Below, in pieces: positions 45,231-57,382 of a DNA stretch of 64,000 bases. The stretch comes from Gonocerus acuteangulatus. Lineage: Eukaryota; Arthropoda; Insecta; Hemiptera; Coreidae. The notes beneath the pieces are model-generated. The model saw nothing but the letters and a program-made list of their open reading frames with translations, was not told the DNA's origin and searched no databases. The stretch is taken from positions 98,132,547-98,196,546 of the forward strand of contig OX328124.1 of the NCBI GenBank assembly GCA_946811695.1, in the 5' to 3' direction. Both the position numbers and the translations under genes were made by a program. Positions within the stretch are counted from its first letter, which is position 1; every line of letters begins with the position of its first letter.

Positions 45231-45960
45231 CCGACCACTGATTTTTTTCCCTCTCATCAGCTCAGCGGCTCAAAGCAAGTTTAGATTCTATAGCCTCTGC
45301 AGTTTATTAATATGTCCTCAGTTTCCTTCAATAATTTCCTCATGATGTAGCTGAATAGGGATGAATGTGGTGGGAAGGATCTTATTTTTGTGTGTGTGTG
45401 TGTGTTGATCCTTGAATGAATTCGTACTTTCTAACAACTTTATTTCAAAATTCCTTAAGGAAATTATTTTCACACGTTTACATGACGTTCTTGGCTATAG
45501 TACTATAAATAATTTTTCTAATTTATTAATTTATTTTTATTGAATCGAGAAGTAGATCCCTTGCCATGAGGACTGTACAAAATGAACCACCTGAATGTTT
45601 ACTCGAATCAGCCAAAATTCATGGATTTCACTGACAGTTAGCATACAATATAAGAATGGCTGAGCATTTTCCGCGATTGTCGAAGTGATGAAGTTTTATT
45701 GCCTCGCCCAAAAATTGGCCCTTCATTACACACTATTACCTAATGGCGAAACAAGAAAAACGACAGTCTGCAATATGTACTACGATTCTCTCCATATAAA
45801 ATGTACCAACATGTGACGACGTTACTTCATTTTATCATACGACTTAAGTGATAGCAGCAAGCAAATGAACTCTGAAGTACATAGCCTTATATGTTAGCAA
45901 TTAAGCTTTTTAGCACATTCCGAAGCGGTGTAGCTGTTGAGGCTTCCACTCATGAAAGAA

Positions 45961-45965
<5 letters not shown>

Positions 45966-46001
<36 letters not shown>
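45966..46001. repeat. (TA)n microsatellite in a dispersed repeat
   Basis: Preceded by GTAGCTGTTGAGG and followed by TGTGTCTGTTAACA, as at 29570-29760. Confidence 0.9.
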
Positions 46002-46004
<3 letters not shown>

Positions 46005-46287
46005 TTGTGTGTGCGTTTTTGTGAGTATGCATGTGTCTGTTAACAACCGATAGCGGCTCAATTTCAGTTTCTTCCCCAGGCAACTTGAAAATCAGTCATG
46101 TAATAATCAATTGAACAAATTCGTTAACCAGCTGAAATTGGTCCATCTGAAAGGAGGGGACACTCGAATCTCTAATACGTCTCTAATGGTGGCCATTTTT
46201 GTTATGTAACAACAAAATTTGGTATAAATACTGTTTAAATTAGGAGAAAGACCTGTTCCACAAAGTCGGTCTATTATGAATGCGTAT

Positions 46288-46362
46288 GGTCTCCCGTGGT
46301 CTAGTGGCTAGCGCCTTTGATTCATAAGCGGGAGATGGTGGGTTCGATTCTCACCGGCGCAC
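46288..46362 (+). repeat. SINE (family 3) head only, 45 bp from an exon
   Basis: GGTCTCCCGTGGTCTAGTGG through GGTTCGATTCTCACCGGCGC is the tRNA-like head; the body and A tail are absent. The exon A splice donor is at 46405, so this insertion sits close to a functional splice site. Confidence 0.8.
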
Positions 46363-46405
46363 AGTGTAACGAACTAATGAGGTAAAAAACAGGTAAAAAA
46401 CTTAC

Positions 46406-46549
46406 CGCAGGTGTAGACGACTTTGAGGTACATCCTAGACTCCTTTTTACAAGGGCTCCCGAAAGTGTTGGAATCCACAGAGAGAGTGCATCGCCGCTTT
46501 CCGTGACATATTTGCACCACCGTTTCTGTGGCATAACTCGCCAGACAAG
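46406..46549 (-). CDS. EVA1C: EVA1C-like gene, exon A: C-terminal half of a SUEL lectin domain
   Basis: This 144-bp exon encodes the end of a SUEL/galactose-binding lectin domain, the extracellular module of eva-1 (EVA1C) and latrophilin proteins. Read on the minus strand, a T-rich tract ending in AG precedes the exon and CG|gtaag follows it. The frame gives CLASYATETVVQICHGKRRC, then TFGSPC and RMYLKVVYTC, with the cysteines and the YLKVVYTC ending typical of the family. Two bases complete a codon at the 5' end, 47 codons follow, and one G is carried over the next junction (phase 1). That G joins the TT of exon B to make V, restoring the family's YTCVPR sequence. The first half of the domain must lie in upstream exons, which I did not find. 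The longest open frame over this exon is in a different frame and is not the coding one. Confidence 0.85.
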
Positions 46550-46551
46550 CT

Positions 46552-49508
46552 AAAAAAGAAAAAATACATATATACTGTAGAATATTGTAAAAAGGAATGC
46601 ATAAGATTCATTGATTCCTATCAGTGTTTTCAGAGAAGTAAATGAATATGTTTATTGAAATATCTGTATTAGGTTTCATTTACAAATTATTTAGATATAA
46701 TAATTTAAGTTTACATCAACACAAATTGAATGTTTTGATTCAATGGCATTTAAATTTCGGCGTGTTATGGAATTTCTGGATTTTTAAATTTTAGAAATAT
46801 GTTCAGCCAGCACAAATATAGATTTTTAAATACCTTCGTAATATTTTTTCTAAAGTTATAAAGTTTTGTTGGAAACTGGTTGTTGCTTGTTGGCTGAAAA
46901 AAATTATGAACATGCGAAACAAAATATTGGCCACAGATTGTATGTTTGGTGGTCAGACACTATATTTTAGCGCTAGATACTACCCAGAAAAGCAGGACAG
47001 AATCGAGAAAAAGTGATTACACATTGACTAATAGACTTGTCAATTTTTGACGGGGCATGGAGATTTTGCAGGTTATTTACATTATTATAAAAAGAGAAGT
47101 AGCCCAAACTGTATGTGTGGTGCACAAGAAGAGATCGTCGAGCTTGTTGACTTACGGTTTGTGATATAGGCTCCCAGCAGACTGAAATTGATGAGGAAAA
47201 CATGCAATTACCATCCGAAATTACCAGACCTTGTGGCATCAGAAGAGAACTTCAAAGCATTCATGGAATTTATTGACGAATAGAGGAAGACATAGGCCGA
47301 TAACACAATATAAAACAAGCAAATCGCATTAAAATTACCTGCCTGTCCCTAGTTCCTTAGTTCCCTAGTTTTCCCATAGTCGCCCTATAAATAGCATCAA
47401 GCTATAGCTGGCATCAAGAGCCACAAAAAAAAACAAAAAAAAAAAAAAAAAACCTAGAAAAACAAAGAATTTCAATGACGGTACAGACGTTTACTACACT
47501 CACTTGACCTATGATCAGATCTCACATTTAACACACAACGACGAATTTACAAGCCAATTGACAGACCAATGTACTCATGCATTTGAATTCTGAGTTATTA
47601 AAAAAATAACCTAAAAATTTGACTCTTCACAAGGGCATGAATATTCCGTTTATCCTTTGGAAAATTATAATAAATATCATTCAAAACCATTCCCAATCTC
47701 TAATGGACTCCTTATTACGTACGTCAACCAACATATCCCGTTCGAAACGTAACGTTATCCTTCTAGTAATTAGTAATTACATTACCATGGGGGCACTGCA
47801 ATTGTGATGCATCTCGCCCCATTAACTTTAAAAACTTTTTTACTCATAAACTTTTAAGAGACAGTCAAAAATGTACTAAACCCGTATCAACAAGTACGAA
47901 AAAAGTCATGAACAGCAGTATAGTATTTATCATTGATTCGAGAATTGAAGAAACGGAATTATGAAATGAGTATTAGAATTAGACAACGCGAAAGATAGTT
48001 AAATAAAATAAAATAAGATAACATGTTTTAAATCATCCTAAACTAGGAAGCCAAACCCTTGGAGAGCGTCGCATAATGGGGTAAAGGAGAAAACAAATCC
48101 TTGAAGAGTCAAAGAATGGAACCGCTGGACCCATGCATCTATTTTTTAATGCTGAAATTATAATTTTTGTTGCTGTTGTGAGAATTATTCCACTTTTTTG
48201 CAACATAATTTTGAGCTTGTTACAGCACATTTGATTGATCAGTGTTTTTCATCTTTAAGGTGCAACTAAAGACTACATTATAACAGTAAAAATAATTAAA
48301 TAAATTTGTCACGGAATAAAAAAAAATGATGCAGGATTAGAGTAAAGGGCTTATCCCAGCTTTAGTTGACATCAATTTGTTGATAATTTGTTTATGTGAA
48401 AATGGATCATTTAATGTTCCATTCTTGTCAGGTATATCTAGGGAAGAAAATATCCCTAAAGAGATTTTCATGATCAAAATTATTTTGAAATTAGGGAAAT
48501 CATTATTTATTTATTGAGTGTTCCACTTCTTTGGCGGTAATACAACGATCTGAATGACCTTGCTAGGAAACCAGCATGCTTGTGTATGTAATGTTTTAAG
48601 GTAGTAAATATATGTAAATATAAAAAAAAAAAAAATCATAAACACTTTTACCTGAAGCTGTGGTAAGTAACGTCGTGAAACTAAAATATACATTCAACTT
48701 TTGAGCAATTACACTTATAACTAATTTACATGTCCACAATGGTGTCCTAGTTCCTTTAAATGAGGAAAAAATTAATTGAAAAATAAAAAACATAGACCCT
48801 CTAAATGTTGATGAGAATAAAAATTTCAGAGTTAAATGCTTTTTTAATTATTCTTTCCACCCAGCCGGAAACATTAAACTTTTTATGGACATTTCTTAAT
48901 TAAGTAAAACACACATAGAATTATTAAACCGATAAAATAAACATGGAACGACCGCTGAAGCGAGTTCCCGGATAAGTTAAACGAAAATTACTAGTAAAAA
49001 GTTCTGAAATAATTTTACACCGAGGATAGGTTTTTATAATATACTCTTGATATATAATTTTGCAAGGTTATTAGAAATTAGTAAATATCTAGCATTCTCA
49101 TGTCTAAAGCTCTAATTTTTTCTTTTTTCCATTTGTAATTATGTTCCAGGATGGGAAAGCGACGAGTCTGTATATCAAATGGCTCCATCATTAGTCTTTT
49201 CAATCGATTCAAATCGGAATTTTATTGCGCTAGCTAATTAGTTTCATAATTGAGCTATATTTCGTTTTTCATTGTCAGGTTGTAGCTACTGTTCTTTAAT
49301 TTATTTGATGATTCTTCATCAAAGGTTTCCTTCCTTTATTGTAGTATAAAGAAAATGAGTTATGAAAAATATCATTACTCTAATGATTTTCAAAATTAAT
49401 TTCCTACTTGAAAAAATAATCAAATAAAAATAAAATAAAATATCGAATAATCAGAATAAAATTAATGAGCATCAAACATCATCAATTTAAATGGATTATT
49501 TATATTTA
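46552..49508. other. Upstream of exon A: AT-rich DNA, no further exon recognised
   Basis: The missing first half of the SUEL domain must be encoded upstream on the minus strand, here or beyond. I found no exon with the expected phase and cysteine pattern. The frame at 46973-47239 (minus) is open for 88 codons, but I recognise no domain in it. Confidence 0.4.
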
Positions 49509-49509
49509 T

Positions 49510-49845
49510 GGGGGCGAGGTTAGCTCATTGGTAGAGCACTGGACTAATAAGTTGGAGGACCTGAGTTCAAATCCCGAGCAAGCACGAAAGAGTTTTTCTT
49601 CATGTGTCTTTGTGGGTTGAACTCGGCCTCCCTGACCGTCCCTAGGCCAACCCAGCCTATAATTAATGTAATAATGGGTACCTTGGGTGCTAATGACTCT
49701 AGCAGTCGAAGCAGCCAAGGGGGAAATCAGGCGGCCGGAGCATAGTACTGACCACACTATCTCCCTAGTGTGCCGTATGGTCATGAATCAGATACCTCTA
49801 TAGTATCTGTCCCTCAGGGTCCTCGAGGCCTGTTACGGGACTGAT
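49510..49845 (+). repeat. tRNA-derived SINE (family 1), copy 3
   Basis: Full-length like 2643-2983: head GAGGTTAGCTCATTGGTAG, B-box GAGTTCAAATCCCGAGC, central CAGTCGAAGCAGCCAAGG, end GGCCTGTTACGGGACTGAT. Confidence 0.88.
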
Positions 49846-50039
49846 GTATATTTATATCTATTTTATAAAATTGCATATATAAAACTTTGATTGTTAAATC
49901 AATCATCTTAGCGTATTTCCATATAATGTTTATATCTAATTTGATTTGGAAACCTTAAAAAGGAATCTTTTAATCAACCTATAGACATAGGTCCCCTTAA
50001 GGTGTAATACTACCATACTACTTATGTTTAACCATTTTA

Positions 50040-50460
50040 TTGTATACTGGCTTAAATGTTTTCTTAACTAATCAAAAATTATATCCAAATGTGTTTATGT
50101 GCCGGAACAGTTTTTAAATTTGCCAAAAATTCGATTTTTCAACTAAAGTACCGATACATTTCAAAATTATAAATTAAGAAAAAAATTAACTTTTCGGTAG
50201 GTACATTATACTTTAAATCAGATTTTCTCAAAACTATTTTTTTTTTTTTAAATGGGGCGATACGCTAGCGCTTTCAATTTTCTCCCGAAGAACTTCAAAT
50301 TTTTTAACTCTAGATTCCTAATGATATTTGCTGATAAAGCACGTAAGGAGTTTTCTGTTAATTAATGAATTCTATGATTTTCGACGGATTTTATAATAGG
50401 AAATGAAGAATGGTTCGCCATTTTCAACAATAATTATGGCCATTTTTAAAAATCATAATT
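50040..50460. repeat. Interspersed repeat family X, copy 3 (partial)
   Basis: Carries ACTAATCAAAAATTATATCC, GCGATACGCTAGCGCTTTCA and CCTAATGATATTTGCTGA, as in copies 1 and 2, but lacks their first 60 bp. Confidence 0.65.
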
Positions 50461-52860
50461 GCTTATTCCTACATAAGTAATTATTTAGGATACTTAGTAA
50501 ATTTTGAAATGTTACTGTCACACTGATACCGTAGTTACCCTGATCACGATTTTTAACAGTCGAAAACTGGTCAGTTATGTTGATAAATTACTTTGATCTT
50601 GTTTTATCTTCTCTACACCAAAATTAATCAGTCTTTAATTGAATGTACGTGAAAGGGGGGAAATAGGTTTTAACACATTCCGTTGTTTTGGGTTTTGACC
50701 CAAAAATATTTTTTTTTTTTAATTTCCTCGACAATTGTTAAATACCTCCCTTGAAAATGCATTTTTTCCCCAATAGTCCATTAAAAAATACCTAGCCACA
50801 AAGACATGGTACCTTAAACCATTCACACCAAACCCTGAGCCTGTGTGATTTTTACTTGCACCTGCGAAAAGCCGTGTTACACTTTAAACATACAGGTTAT
50901 GAACGTCAACATTTCAGTTCAGCTATTTCCGATTAATTTACAGAGTCATTAGCAAATATTATGTAGGTATATGTCAGTAGGAATATCCCTGCTTTATAGT
51001 CAAGTAAAATGCAAACAATATTTACAACAAGACCTTACAAACCAGTAATGTTTTGTTTTTTGTAAATGTCAACGATGAGAGGATTAGTTTTGGTAAATCT
51101 GCCATAAAGACTCGTCAGGGGAAAGGCAACATATGCGGGATTATAGGAAAACCATCTGGCTAAATTATGTTGTCTCCTGACTTTTCAACCGGTTTAAAAT
51201 GTCAGCTGCAAGTACAAACATCCAGGGGGGGGGGATGTGGGCGTATTTTCACTCTACTCAATGCGCAATATTTCCCCATCGTCAATTTTATCCTGAATTT
51301 AATTCTCTTTGTTCCACTACATTCTTTCTAAGCGATCTAAAACAAATATACTCCTGAAATAAATTCAGAAATTTCTAATCTTTATATACATTATTATTTC
51401 TCAAGGACTTTTTTTTGTCGGTACGCCATAACTTCTTTAAAGCTTCATCAATTTTCATAAATGAGGCTTCATTATAAAGCCTTTTTTTTTAACTGCGACA
51501 CCGGAAAAATATACAAAATACTCACATTTTAGTTGTTTTTCGAAAAATTGCAATTGAAAAAAAAAACAGTTTTTTTTTGTTTTAAATTCTGCCTTCGACC
51601 TATCGAGAATATCGAAATTTATTGAAATGAAACCGATATCAATTTCATGCATCTATTATCCCATTATGCATTTAATTTAGACTTAAAATATCGATTTAAG
51701 CTATTCGATCTGCTGATTTATTTATAGGATGAATTAAATTAATCAAGACTTGAATTTAAATTTACTTCCCAAACCCTCGCAGTCATTTGCTTTTACTTAG
51801 TCCATGACGATAAACCAATCCGACGATGACAATAAACCAATCCGACGAACAAATCAGATTATGCACTTTAAAGAAATTATACACATGAAACTATACTATT
51901 TGAGAAGGATGCAGTGGGAATGCTTCGCATGGGTCAACAAGTAAGTATAGTAGTGTAAAATGAGTTAAGAAAAGCTTCAAATTCTAAATAAGAATAGAAA
52001 TGTTTAAAGCTATTAACATTTTCTCCCTATAAACAAATAAACATCACCCTGAATTATCAACTAAATTGCTCAAACAGACGCATAGTTTAGCGCTTTACAA
52101 ATTCAATTCCGTTGAGTGAGAAAAGTAATAAGAAAGTACAGTAATGTAGGCGATGTAACGAAGACAGCAGTTCAAGAAGCATTTAAACATTCGCTGGAAA
52201 TAAAATTGTTATGTAACTTTAACAATTCCTGAAGCCGTTCAAATTTATCCACTTTCAATATGTAAAATGGTTTTGAATGGCTTAGTTCTTCTAAAATAAT
52301 ATTTCTGATATGTAAAGAATTTGGTTTGGATTTAGCAACAATTTCAGAAATAAAACTATTAACTGAAAAAGACTGCCAAACTGTTGGATATATATATTTT
52401 TCTGAAAGTTTGATGATTTCTCTTTGCCGAATCCCAACATCCTTGACGTTTTATAACATCTAGGGCAAAGAATCTTCAACTCATTATGAATTGTTATTAG
52501 TTTTATTCTTTAACTAAGGCGAAGGAAAGGGCGCTCGAGAAGAAAGAGGAACTATTCTTCAAGTTGTTTAAGAAATAAAATGTAATAATCTAAATGTGGG
52601 CAGCTGAAAATGAAGTGAGAGCGGCAAGGAATTCGGGGAGAAACCAATAATCTTTGTAGGAAGATCTCCTCGAAATTTAATTAGGATAAGTCCCTCCTTC
52701 TGACGGCCATTTTAATATATTACAAATTATATTCTAAACAAGGCATTCTTCTTTGAATATTTTAATAATCTGTAGCACTAATTAAGTGTTGATTATTTAT
52801 TCAAAATGTATTTATTGAATTTTATAAATCAAACCTCCCCACTCGCACCATAAAAGGGGT
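50461..52860. other. AT-rich DNA, nothing recognised
   Basis: A tandem pair ACGATGACAATAAACCAATC appears near 51805-51845. No gene. Confidence 0.5.
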
Positions 52861-52979
52861 TTCCAACAGTCACTCATTCTCTGGAGCTCCTTACTCAAGA
52901 TTAAAAGCATGTATATAATACCAAACAGGTGAAGAATAACCCTTCAAAAATTTTTCAAACTTTACATTTATTCCTCCAT

Positions 52980-53018
52980 CACAACGTTTCGGACACACAG
53001 GTCCATCCTCAGGCAATC
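52980..53018 (-). ncRNA. Hammerhead-ribozyme-like core of a Penelope-like element
   Basis: On the minus strand CTGAGGA (fits CUGANGA) is followed by TGGAC, a CTGTGT loop, GTCC, then GAAA. GGAC/GTCC forms a 4-bp stem II and the two conserved boxes are in correct order. Known Penelope-like elements carry such motifs in their terminal repeats. I could not identify a convincing cleavage triplet or stems I and III, so activity is unproven. Confidence 0.5.
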
Positions 53019-53443
53019 TACAATAGTATATTAATTTCAGATATTACATCCTCCAAAACCATTTACTAAATTTTATTGTCATAATTTTAAACTCACCATG
53101 TCCTGTTCATTACTATAGTTACACTAAAACAGTCATGCAATAAATAAACATGATTCCTGTAAGGAACCAAGTCAAATTACACCTACATCAATTAAACACT
53201 CATTATCACAGCCATATTAGACTTTATCAAGCTGCCTAGGCCTATTATATTTGGTATAACTAAAATTAAATTAAAACATTAAAATTCAATTAGTCAAAAT
53301 ATATAATAAATTATGTATGACATATCACAGACAAATTGTGTAATCTCTACTTAACATTAGTTTTATTACCATATTTAATATACAATACACTGAGGTATGT
53401 AACCCAGATATTTAAACTGTGAAAGTAATCTGTTACACTGTCA

Positions 53444-53647
53444 TCAAAAATTAATTTTATTTAATATGTCAACATAATGTTGTCCTATACCTTTAACATC
53501 TGTTTTGAAATTAATGGTTCTATTGATATTTTTAGTTATGTAAATTGATTCCGTTAATTTCCTAGCTTTATTATCATTAACAGTTTTTAAAATCTTAGCA
53601 TTATCATAATCAAACTTATGCTGTTTGGTGATAGCATGATTTGCCAT
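53444..53647 (-). pseudogene. Penelope-like element, C-terminal end of the endonuclease region
   Basis: Reads MANHAITKQHKFDYDNAKIL, then NKARKLTESIYITKN and INFKTDVKG, ending near a stop. The pattern (A/M)ANH.IT..H.FD..N.KIL......R...ES..I..N matches the end of the GIY-YIG endonuclease domain of Penelope-like retroelements. The GIY-YIG motif itself and the reverse transcriptase are upstream and missing. Confidence 0.65.
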
Positions 53648-53811
53648 TGCATGTATATATTATTTTAAGTTGTTTCTTTAGGCGTCTTTAGGCGTGAAAT
53701 GTGTAGAGCACTAAATAAAGTATATGACAAAATGAAGTGATTTAAATATACATATGACCTTCCGGCATTTTTAAAAAATACAACTTTATAATATATAAAG
53801 AATACAATTGA

Positions 53812-54060
53812 GTAGGTGAGATGCAAAACTCGTTCGTTCCACAGGAAGATATTTTTCAGGAAGCTCAAAAAACACTAAACAGGTCTTATAGAGTGGCCAG
53901 ATTAATTTTTTTTTCCTTCGAAGGGTACATCCTTATGTTTAAAGATTATGTTATAATTCAACATATGTTGAAATAGCATTGAAATATATTTTAGAATCTA
54001 ATGCTGTCTCAATTTTTCGAAAAATGGAACGAACGAGTTTTCCATCTCACCACTTCATTT
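53812..54060. repeat. Short fold-back repeat
   Basis: GGTGAGATGCAAAACTCGTT with CGTTCC near 53816 and the inverted GGAACGAACGAGTTTTCCAT with CTCACC near 54026 form arms of about 25 bp. Confidence 0.6.
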
Positions 54061-54602
54061 GCATAATATAATCTTACATATATTGTTCGATTTAATGGAT
54101 ATTTATTCATTGAGTTAAGAAATGAAAGATCACAAGTGTCTATTTTTCTTTGAGATTTCGTTCCAGCATGTAGTTAAATTCATTGAAGCTTAAAATGTCT
54201 ATGAATTTTCAAATATTATAAAATGTTTCTTACGCAGAACTTACGTTGTAAAATATTAAAACTCCAAGCTTATCCCAAATCTCCTACTTTAAATTAAAGA
54301 GAAACAATCCATAAGGACGCATTCCGGTTATTTATTTATTTAAATTACTTCATTGCGGGTCATAAATATGTTCATTTTTTAATTTTGCATCGACTACGTT
54401 TATTTCTTATTTATTGTTTAACCCTACAAGGCGGTAAAAGAGTTCAATTATTATTTATAAGAATAAGAAAAATATCAATCTTCGCAATAAATAGAGAAGT
54501 TGTAAAGTGTATCTGTACTGTTTTTGTTTATATTTAGTTATTATAATATAATAACTACATATTATGCAGTCAATGTTCAGCAGTGCGTTTAATTTTTTTA
54601 TT

Positions 54603-54658
54603 ATTTTTTTATTATTTTTTACGGCGCATCGCCATAATTCTTGGCCATTAGCGCCATT
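54603..54658 (-). repeat. SINE 3' tail fragment
   Basis: The minus strand reads GGCGCTAATGGCCAAGAATT and GATGCGCCGTAAAAA, the tail of SINE family 3 without head or body. Confidence 0.65.
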
Positions 54659-54744
54659 GTGCGTTTAATGTTTAAATCTCAAAGGAGTATACTACTCATT
54701 TATGAAATAAATTATTCATTATCTGTATAGTCGTCATATTCTGT

Positions 54745-54880
54745 CAAATAGGTTTTTGGTTTTAAAGTAATCATAAATGTTGTCTATATATTGGCTCCCA
54801 TCGGAGAGTAGGGCTGTCACGTTGTCAGGTAAGTCACAGTTTTGTCTCAGTAGACATTCTGTCAATATGTGTTTGATAGT
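54745..54880 (-). pseudogene. LINE 3' fragment (KHILTEC...SDGSQYID)
   Basis: Reads PLTIKHILTECLLRQNCDLP, then VTALLSDGSQYIDNIYDYFK, then NLFDRI and a stop. It is the same protein end as at 375-746 and 17100-17295. Confidence 0.65.
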
Positions 54881-55644
54881 TAAAGGGGTAATTGTTATCT
54901 AAATATTCTGTATGTGGCATATGGATCATGCGGAGCATAACGGATAAATAAATATCTTGTGGTAGCTCGTTTTAAATATTTGTTGACCTTATGTCACGCT
55001 GATGGTCTCAAATAGTTTCCGTTCTTTAGGAAATGCGAATTGCGAGTCATATAGGGCAATTGAAAATGACAAATAAAACTGGAAAGATATGTCCCCCATA
55101 TAGAATCACTTAAGCCGAAAGGAGCATAAGATGGAGATGCGAGGAGCAGGTAAATCCCCCAGTATATGTTGCTGTCATACTCCCACTCATGTTCCTGGGT
55201 AGTCATGTCGACTCTGAACGGAGTCATGCTTCAGCCTAGTACAGCTTCAAGCTGTCTCATTTCTCATAAGGAAGACCTTTTTTGTCTCAGTTTTTTTTTC
55301 TTCTTCCTTAGTCGACTTCTGTATTAAACGTTAGGCAAAACAAATATGATCTCAAGAAAAAATCCCCTCCAAAAAGAGTCTTTATATAACAGTTTCAACC
55401 AATGATAATACGTGTCGTTTTGAACAGAAAGAAGAATGTGCCACAATAATATCTCGAAACTTTCAAAGGATATTTAACATATCTGTAGAACACATTTTTA
55501 GTGCTTTTGAGATTAAATACAAAATTCCAAACACTCTTTTACAACAGAGCGGTTCCTCCCTCCCTCCATAGGCAAAAACCCCACTTATGACGTTGACCCC
55601 GCTTATGAGGTTATTTTAATTTAAATTATTTTATTATGTGTTAA

Positions 55645-55693
<49 letters not shown>

Positions 55694-56698
55694 TAAATTT
55701 TAATATTATATTAATAAATTTTCACATTTTACATTAAGATTATTTATTTAAATTTAAGTAAACTTTATTTTATAGTGGGTGATAATCGGTCCAAAAAATT
55801 GTGTTATTTTTAACATTCCTATAAAATTACTAAAGCTTTTTAGGACGGGTTATGTAAACGTTTAAAATTAACAGAAAACTATTAAAATGCTCATAAAAGT
55901 AAAATGGGTTTATTTTGAGTAAAAAATCACTTTTTGTATCATTTTAAGTCCAAAGAAATTATTTTAGAAAATCCATTTAAAAAATCTCACGAAATATCTT
56001 CAACTAAAAATCTTGACTCACGTATGTTGTTCTTAATATTCCGGCACGTTCTCGTAATGAATTTAAGCTAATATAATTAAATGAACCAAAGAAGTGCTTA
56101 ATATTTCACTTGTTTAATTACTTTTTATTTAGTGACATTCTGATTTTCTGCGCTCCCCGCCAAAAACAGGCCTAAGAAAACAGATATCTCACATCCCTTA
56201 TACAAACACCATGTAAGCAGAAAAAAATCCCTTCCCCGAATTAGGTGTAAAAGCTGCACCTCTTTCCTTTGCGGAGAGTGGTTGTGTACTTAGGATAACA
56301 GGAGAGGGGGAAGAAGGTTTTCTAGGATTATAACATTCCAGGAGGTTTCAGTGTGCACACTTTTTTCCTTGAGTTAAACCAGTTTTAGTCTGATTTATAC
56401 AAGGGTTTTTTACAGGGTTCCTTTTATAGGGCTCTTATTTCCCCTCCACTTTCCATCTATTTCTCTCGCTTCTATTTCCATTTCATGTGTATCGTCCCTT
56501 GATAAAACAGTATAAGCAAACAGATGCGAATAAAAAAAAAATATAAATAAGCGTTTTCAATTTGTCTCCGAGGTTTTTTCCGTTTGTAGCTTTATGTTTA
56601 TAAGTTTTATTTTTACATTTTTCTACATTGTGCTCTAAACTGAGAATAGTTATGGCTTAAAAAAAAATCACACTAGAACTTCGTGAGAATCAAATATA

Positions 56699-56749
<51 letters not shown>

Positions 56750-57045
56750 GCTCTGAAACGCGCTAAAAATTAACAAAGATGAGTGATTGAATTTACATTA
56801 AATAATTGTTAATTATTTTTATTTACTCTTAATTATGTTCTGTATAAAACTATTATCAATTTGTTCACAAAAAAAACTTTGTTTGCCAAATATAATAACC
56901 TATTGTCATGATGTCAAATTTTGCTTACGGTTGAGATTATTCTCGTTTTGTGATTATTGTGTATATTTATTTTTTAGCTGACGAAAGCTCCCAAAGAGCA
57001 TGCTGGATTTTTTTGGAACTCTGAGGTTTCATCTTAGCCGAATCA
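54881..57045. other. AT-rich DNA with two (TA)n arrays; no gene
   Basis: TA arrays at about 55652-55690 and 56696-56747. The region near 55000-55230 may be an older upstream part of the LINE at 54745, but no diagnostic motif is visible. Near 56975 it carries the TTTTTAGCTGACGAAAGCTC repeat. Confidence 0.45.
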
Positions 57046-57048
57046 CTT

Positions 57049-57320
57049 GGGCGTATGTAGAAAATAATTTCGGGAGGTGCTGAAAAATGTCGGGGGGGGG
57101 GGGTGAGACCATTTCCGGGGTATGGAATACTAACAATTTAGAACTTGGATAGTTTTAAACAACTACAACGCTATTACACCCAAAATAAAGTATGCTTTAT
57201 AAACTAAGTGATCTTAATTTAATTTAATTTAAGGGTTTATGACACATTTTGACCGATAAACTCAAAATTTCGGAGAGGGGGGGCTGCAGCCTCAGCCCCC
57301 CCCCTTATATACGCCCATGA
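57049..57320. mobile_element. MITE-like element with GGGCGTAT ends
   Basis: The left end TGGGCGTATGTAG pairs with the right end TATACGCCCA. G-rich (GGGGGGGG) and C-rich (CCCCCCCC) tracts lie near the two ends. The flanks GAATCACT and TGAATCAT are imperfect direct repeats. A single end, ATGGGCGTATATGAGGGGGC, occurs alone near 7123. Confidence 0.5.
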
Positions 57321-57382
57321 ATCATTTTTGGACTTCTTATTCAAAATTAATGAGAAAAATGCATTCTTAAAAGCAAGGATAA

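Larger units (their letters stand above)
43776..46405 (-). other. 2.6-kb intron of the EVA1C-like gene
   Basis: The intron runs from gtaag after exon A to ttgttgcag before exon B. It contains two (TA)n arrays (near 44264 and 45966), a diverged direct duplication (44530-44762 and 45000-45230), a copy of the repeat seen at 29540, and a SINE head about 45 bp from the exon A donor. Confidence 0.75.
52865..53650 (-). mobile_element. Penelope-like element fragment
   Basis: It comprises the C-terminal coding end at 53444-53647, a stretch of 3' untranslated sequence, and the conserved GAGGATGGACCTGTGTGTCC block at 52982-53016, which in Penelope-like elements lies in the terminal repeat. The reverse transcriptase is not present in the window. 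Confidence 0.65.

Noticed and set aside
46322..46534. The 70-codon open frame over exon A as a protein
   Set aside because: It is in the wrong frame; the SUEL lectin frame of the same DNA has the family cysteines and correct splice phases.
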